A stretch of DNA of 64,000 bases from a bacterium. GTDB taxonomy: Bacteria; Myxococcota; UBA727; JAUIJE01. The number at the start of each line of letters is the position of its first letter. Position 1 is the stretch's first letter. The notes under the pieces are model-generated. The model made no database searches. It worked only from the letters and a program-made list of their open reading frames with translations, and was not told the DNA's origin. The stretch spans positions 186,001 through 250,000 of the forward strand of contig JAUIJE010000004.1 in assembly GCA_030431455.1 (NCBI GenBank), written 5' to 3'. Positions 61,957-64,000 of the stretch are shown here, in pieces. The translations under genes and the position numbers were made by a program.

Positions 61957-61962
61957 GCGGTC

Positions 61963-62952
61963 ATGAACATCGCACTGCTCGGCGCCGGTCGCATCGGCCA
62001 GGTCCACGCTCTCAACATCCAGCAACATCCCGCGCTCGACCTCGCGGTGGTGGTCGACACCCGGCGGGAGTCGGCCGAGGCGGTGGCGGGCCCGGCGGGG
62101 GCGGAGGTGGTGGACGACCCCGCCGACGCGGTGGCGCGCGACGACATCGACGCGGTGATGGTGTGCACGTCCACCGACACCCACGTGCAGATGATCGAGC
62201 TCTGCGCGGCGCACAAAAAGCCGGTGTTTTGTGAAAAGCCGGTGGACCTCGACTTCGCCCGGGCCGAAGCGGGGGTGGCGGCGGCGAAAAAGGCGGGGGT
62301 GCCGTTGATGATCGGGTTCAACCGGCGCTTCGACCCCCACTTCGACGCGCTCAAAGAGGCGTTGGCCCGGGGCGAGCTCGGTCAGCTCGAGACCCTGAAG
62401 ATCGTGAGCCGGGACCCGACCCCGCCGCCGGCGGACTACGTCAAGGTCTCGGGGGGCATCTTCCGCGACATGATGATCCACGACCTCGACATGGCGCGGT
62501 TTCTCCTCGGCGAAGAGCCGACCTCGGTGTACGCGGTGGGCTCTTGCCTCGTCGACGAAGCCATTGGCCAAGCCGGGGACGTGGACACCGCGATGGTGGT
62601 GCTGACGACAAAAAGCGGCGTGCTCTGCCACATCGAGAACAGCCGCCGGGCGGTCTATGGCTACGACCAGCGCGTCGAGGCGTTCGGGCAGCAGGGCATG
62701 TTGCGGGTGGAAAATCCGCGCCCCACCACCCTCGAGCGAAGCAATGACATGGTGGTGGCCACCGACCGGCCCCCCTACTTTTTTCTCGAGCGGTACCAAG
62801 AGGCTTACCGCGAAGAGCTCGACCACTTTGTGCAGGCCCTGCGGGGCGAACACCGGCCGTCCCCCGACGGGGACGATGGGCTCTGGGCGCTCAAACTCGC
62901 CGACGCCTGCCACCGTTCGCAACAGACCGGCCAGCGGGTGGACGTGGCGTGA
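61963..62952 (+). CDS. iolG: Gfo/Idh/MocA family dehydrogenase, inositol 2-dehydrogenase-like
   Basis: 329 residues. NAD-binding GAGRIGQVHA (7-16), CTSTDTHVQM, FCEKPVDLD with the conserved Lys of the EKP motif, GFNRRFDPHF and the catalytic region RDMMIHDLDMARFLLGEEP with the conserved Asp and His. These are the features of inositol 2-dehydrogenase (IolG), which oxidises myo-inositol to scyllo-inosose with NAD. Substrate among Gfo/Idh/MocA enzymes cannot be guaranteed, but the neighbouring genes fit inositol or a related polyol. The stop overlaps the next GTG (GTGA). Confidence 0.85.
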   Translation: MNIALLGAGRIGQVHALNIQQHPALDLAVVVDTRRESAEAVAGPAGAEVVDDPADAVARDDIDAVMVCTSTDTHVQMIELCAAHKKPVFCEKPVDLDFARAEAGVAAAKKAGVPLMIGFNRRFDPHFDALKEALARGELGQLETLKIVSRDPTPPPADYVKVSGGIFRDMMIHDLDMARFLLGEEPTSVYAVGSCLVDEAIGQAGDVDTAMVVLTTKSGVLCHIENSRRAVYGYDQRVEAFGQQGMLRVENPRPTTLERSNDMVVATDRPPYFFLERYQEAYREELDHFVQALRGEHRPSPDGDDGLWALKLADACHRSQQTGQRVDVA

Positions 62953-63797
62953 GGGGGGCCCGCGCAACCTTCGACTGGTTGCTGTTCGACCTTGACGGCA
63001 CCCTGCTCACCCCGTCGCGTGCGCTGCATGTCGACAATGTTGCTGTCCTGCGCGGGCTGATGGACGCCGGCCTCACCGTGAGCCTCGCCACCGGGCGGCC
63101 CCCGCGCGCGGCCTGGCCTTACGTCGAGGCGGTGGGCGCCAACGGGCCCATCATCTGTTTCAATGGGGGCGCGGTCTGTGACCCGGTGACCGAGGCGCGC
63201 CTTCACTCGGCCACCCTCGAGAAAGCCGCCGCCCTCGACGCGCTCACCCGCGCGGCCGCCCGCGGGCTGCACGCCAATGTGTATGTGGGGGACGACATCT
63301 GCGTGGCGGAATCGAACGCCATCGCGCGACAGAGCGAACAAAAAGACGGCGTGGCCCAGACCGTGGTCGGGCCGCTTGTCCCGTTTGTGCAAATGCTGGA
63401 ACCGGCGCTCACCAAGGTGCTGTTCATCGCGTCCCCCGACGAGGTGCGCGCGCTCGCGTCCGACATTCGACAAGGGCCGTACGGTGCGTCCGTGGGGCTG
63501 GTGCACTCCGAACCGGACTATCTCGAGCTGTTGCCGCCCGGGGTGCACAAGGCCGCGGGGGCGGCCGCGATCGAAGCGCGCACCGGGCTCTCTCTGTCCC
63601 GTGCGGTGGCGTTCGGCGACAACCTCAACGACCTCGAGCTTCTGCGCGCGGCCGGGCACGGGGTGGCGATGGGCAACGCCCACCAAGAGCTGCGCGCGGT
63701 GGCGGACGCGGTCATCGGCGCACACGATGGCCCGGCCATCGCTCACTATTTGAACACCGCGTTTGTCGTCGAGGACGGGGCGCTCAGATTCCGCTGA
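62949..63797 (+). CDS. HAD-superfamily Cof-type phosphatase
   Basis: 282 residues. HAD motifs: LLFDLDGTLLTPS (nucleophile Asp14, acid Asp16), SLATGRPPRA, the conserved Lys region near KAAGAAAI and AFGDNLNDLELL with the metal-binding Asp pair. The cap domain of class C2b type is inserted between motifs (residues ~90-200), as in Cof/YbiV sugar phosphatases. GTG start fixed by a GTGA overlap with the dehydrogenase. Its 3' end overlaps by 14 nt the convergent inositol-monophosphatase-family gene. Likely dephosphorylates a sugar or polyol phosphate. Confidence 0.92.
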   Translation: MRGARATFDWLLFDLDGTLLTPSRALHVDNVAVLRGLMDAGLTVSLATGRPPRAAWPYVEAVGANGPIICFNGGAVCDPVTEARLHSATLEKAAALDALTRAAARGLHANVYVGDDICVAESNAIARQSEQKDGVAQTVVGPLVPFVQMLEPALTKVLFIASPDEVRALASDIRQGPYGASVGLVHSEPDYLELLPPGVHKAAGAAAIEARTGLSLSRAVAFGDNLNDLELLRAAGHGVAMGNAHQELRAVADAVIGAHDGPAIAHYLNTAFVVEDGALRFR

Positions 63798-64000
63798 TGC
63801 CGCTCAGGGCGAGCAACGGACCGAACAAGTCCGGGGCCGCGGCGAGGAACGGGCCGCCGTCTTTGAGCACGGCCTCGTCAAAGCCGGTGTTCACCTTGCC
63901 CCCCGCTTCCTCGATGAGACACGCGACCGCGGCCATGTCCCAGGCGTTGAGGTGCATCTCGAGGTAGGCGTCGACGCGGCCGGCGGCGACATAGGTCGAG
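63784..64000 (-). CDS. Inositol monophosphatase family protein (3' end, gene continues past window)
   Basis: The final 71 codons and the stop of a leftward gene; the 5' part is beyond the window. The reverse-strand translation contains GRVDAYLEMHLNAWDMAAVA, with the W-D-x-A-A metal-binding signature of inositol monophosphatase / fructose-1,6-bisphosphatase-like phosphatases, then LIEEAGGKV and the end LLALSGISGI. It is too short to tell IMPase from histidinol-phosphatase (HisN) or 3'-nucleotidase (CysQ). Convergent overlap with the HAD gene. Confidence 0.85.
   Translation of the reverse strand, partial: STYVAAGRVDAYLEMHLNAWDMAAVACLIEEAGGKVNTGFDEAVLKDGGPFLAAAPDLFGPLLALSGISGI

Noticed and set aside
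59148-62354. A 1068-codon minus-strand open frame
   Set aside because: It lies opposite four recognisable plus-strand genes (hypothetical, lipoprotein, OPA transporter, IolG-like) and is His/Arg/Gly low-complexity.

Overview
The window is very GC-rich, densely coded bacterial chromosome with strong GC bias at third codon positions. It suggests a member of the Myxococcota (former Deltaproteobacteria). The evidence is the gene content: a Hanks-type Ser/Thr kinase and a PP2C phosphatase, many lipoproteins and TPR proteins, AgmX/PglI-type TonB-like domains, myxobacterial-type outer-membrane beta-barrels with acidic N-termini, a DUF4388 response regulator, and a DUF1501/DUF1588 secreted pair. It does not look like plasmid or phage: it holds rpoC, enolase, psd and uvrD-type housekeeping genes, and I see no transposase, integrase, tRNA, rRNA or CRISPR array.

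Layout. 1-8.4 kb: the 3' part of rpoC and its terminator, then a kinase gene followed by a TPR/membrane protein and two Cys-rich lipoproteins. 8.5-12.2 kb (minus): a DUF1501 Tat-exported protein and a c-type cytochrome/DUF1588 lipoprotein with a 28-unit Gly-Asp tract. 12.8-15.2 kb: a VOC protein, a YCII/DGPF protein and an ECF42-type sigma factor. 15.3-20 kb: an SH3-like protein, a cyclic-nucleotide-binding protein, YceI, an AarF/UbiB kinase and YfiH/PgeF. 20.1-25.6 kb (minus): PP2C phosphatase, a metallopeptidase-propeller-barrel fusion, an alpha/beta hydrolase and a glutamine amidotransferase. 25.6-28.6 kb: an unknown gene, a response regulator and cutA. 28.5-30.7 kb (minus): a zinc-ribbon protein, an acyltransferase and an epimerase. 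30.8-35 kb: two outer-membrane-type proteins and enolase.

35.3-52.4 kb is the most interesting part. It resembles the Myxococcus adventurous-gliding (Glt) envelope machinery: two acidic-tailed barrels plus a periplasmic TPR protein (GltB/GltA/GltC-like), then a large TPR protein (GltD-like), a TPR lipoprotein (GltE-like), a small CglF-like protein, an unknown tail-anchored protein, a second CglF-like protein, a GltG-like FHA/TonB-like protein and a GltH-like barrel. In Myxococcus these two modules sit at separate loci; here one locus holds both, separated by an ECF-sigma operon and a CsgG-like gene. The first barrel gene and the GltH-like gene share a 47-bp upstream element at identical distance from the start codon. 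Motor genes (aglRQS) and gltI/gltJ are not in the window. The Glt assignments rest on architecture and gene order, not on a database search.

52.6-58.8 kb (minus) is one tightly packed run: a UvrD-type helicase, a Cys-rich protein, phosphatidylserine decarboxylase, an HExxH lipoprotein, a cupin, an I9-inhibitor-like lipoprotein and a YbgC-type thioesterase. 58.9-64 kb: an unknown gene, a lipoprotein, then an organophosphate/inositol-flavoured group: OPA-family transporter, IolG-like dehydrogenase, HAD phosphatase and, on the opposite strand at the window edge, the 3' end of an inositol-monophosphatase-family gene.

Regulatory features that can be read directly are strong hairpin terminators (some bidirectional), many ATGA/GTGA start-stop overlaps that imply translational coupling, and several monocistronic genes whose -10-like box lies about 12 bases before the ATG with no Shine-Dalgarno, suggesting leaderless mRNAs.
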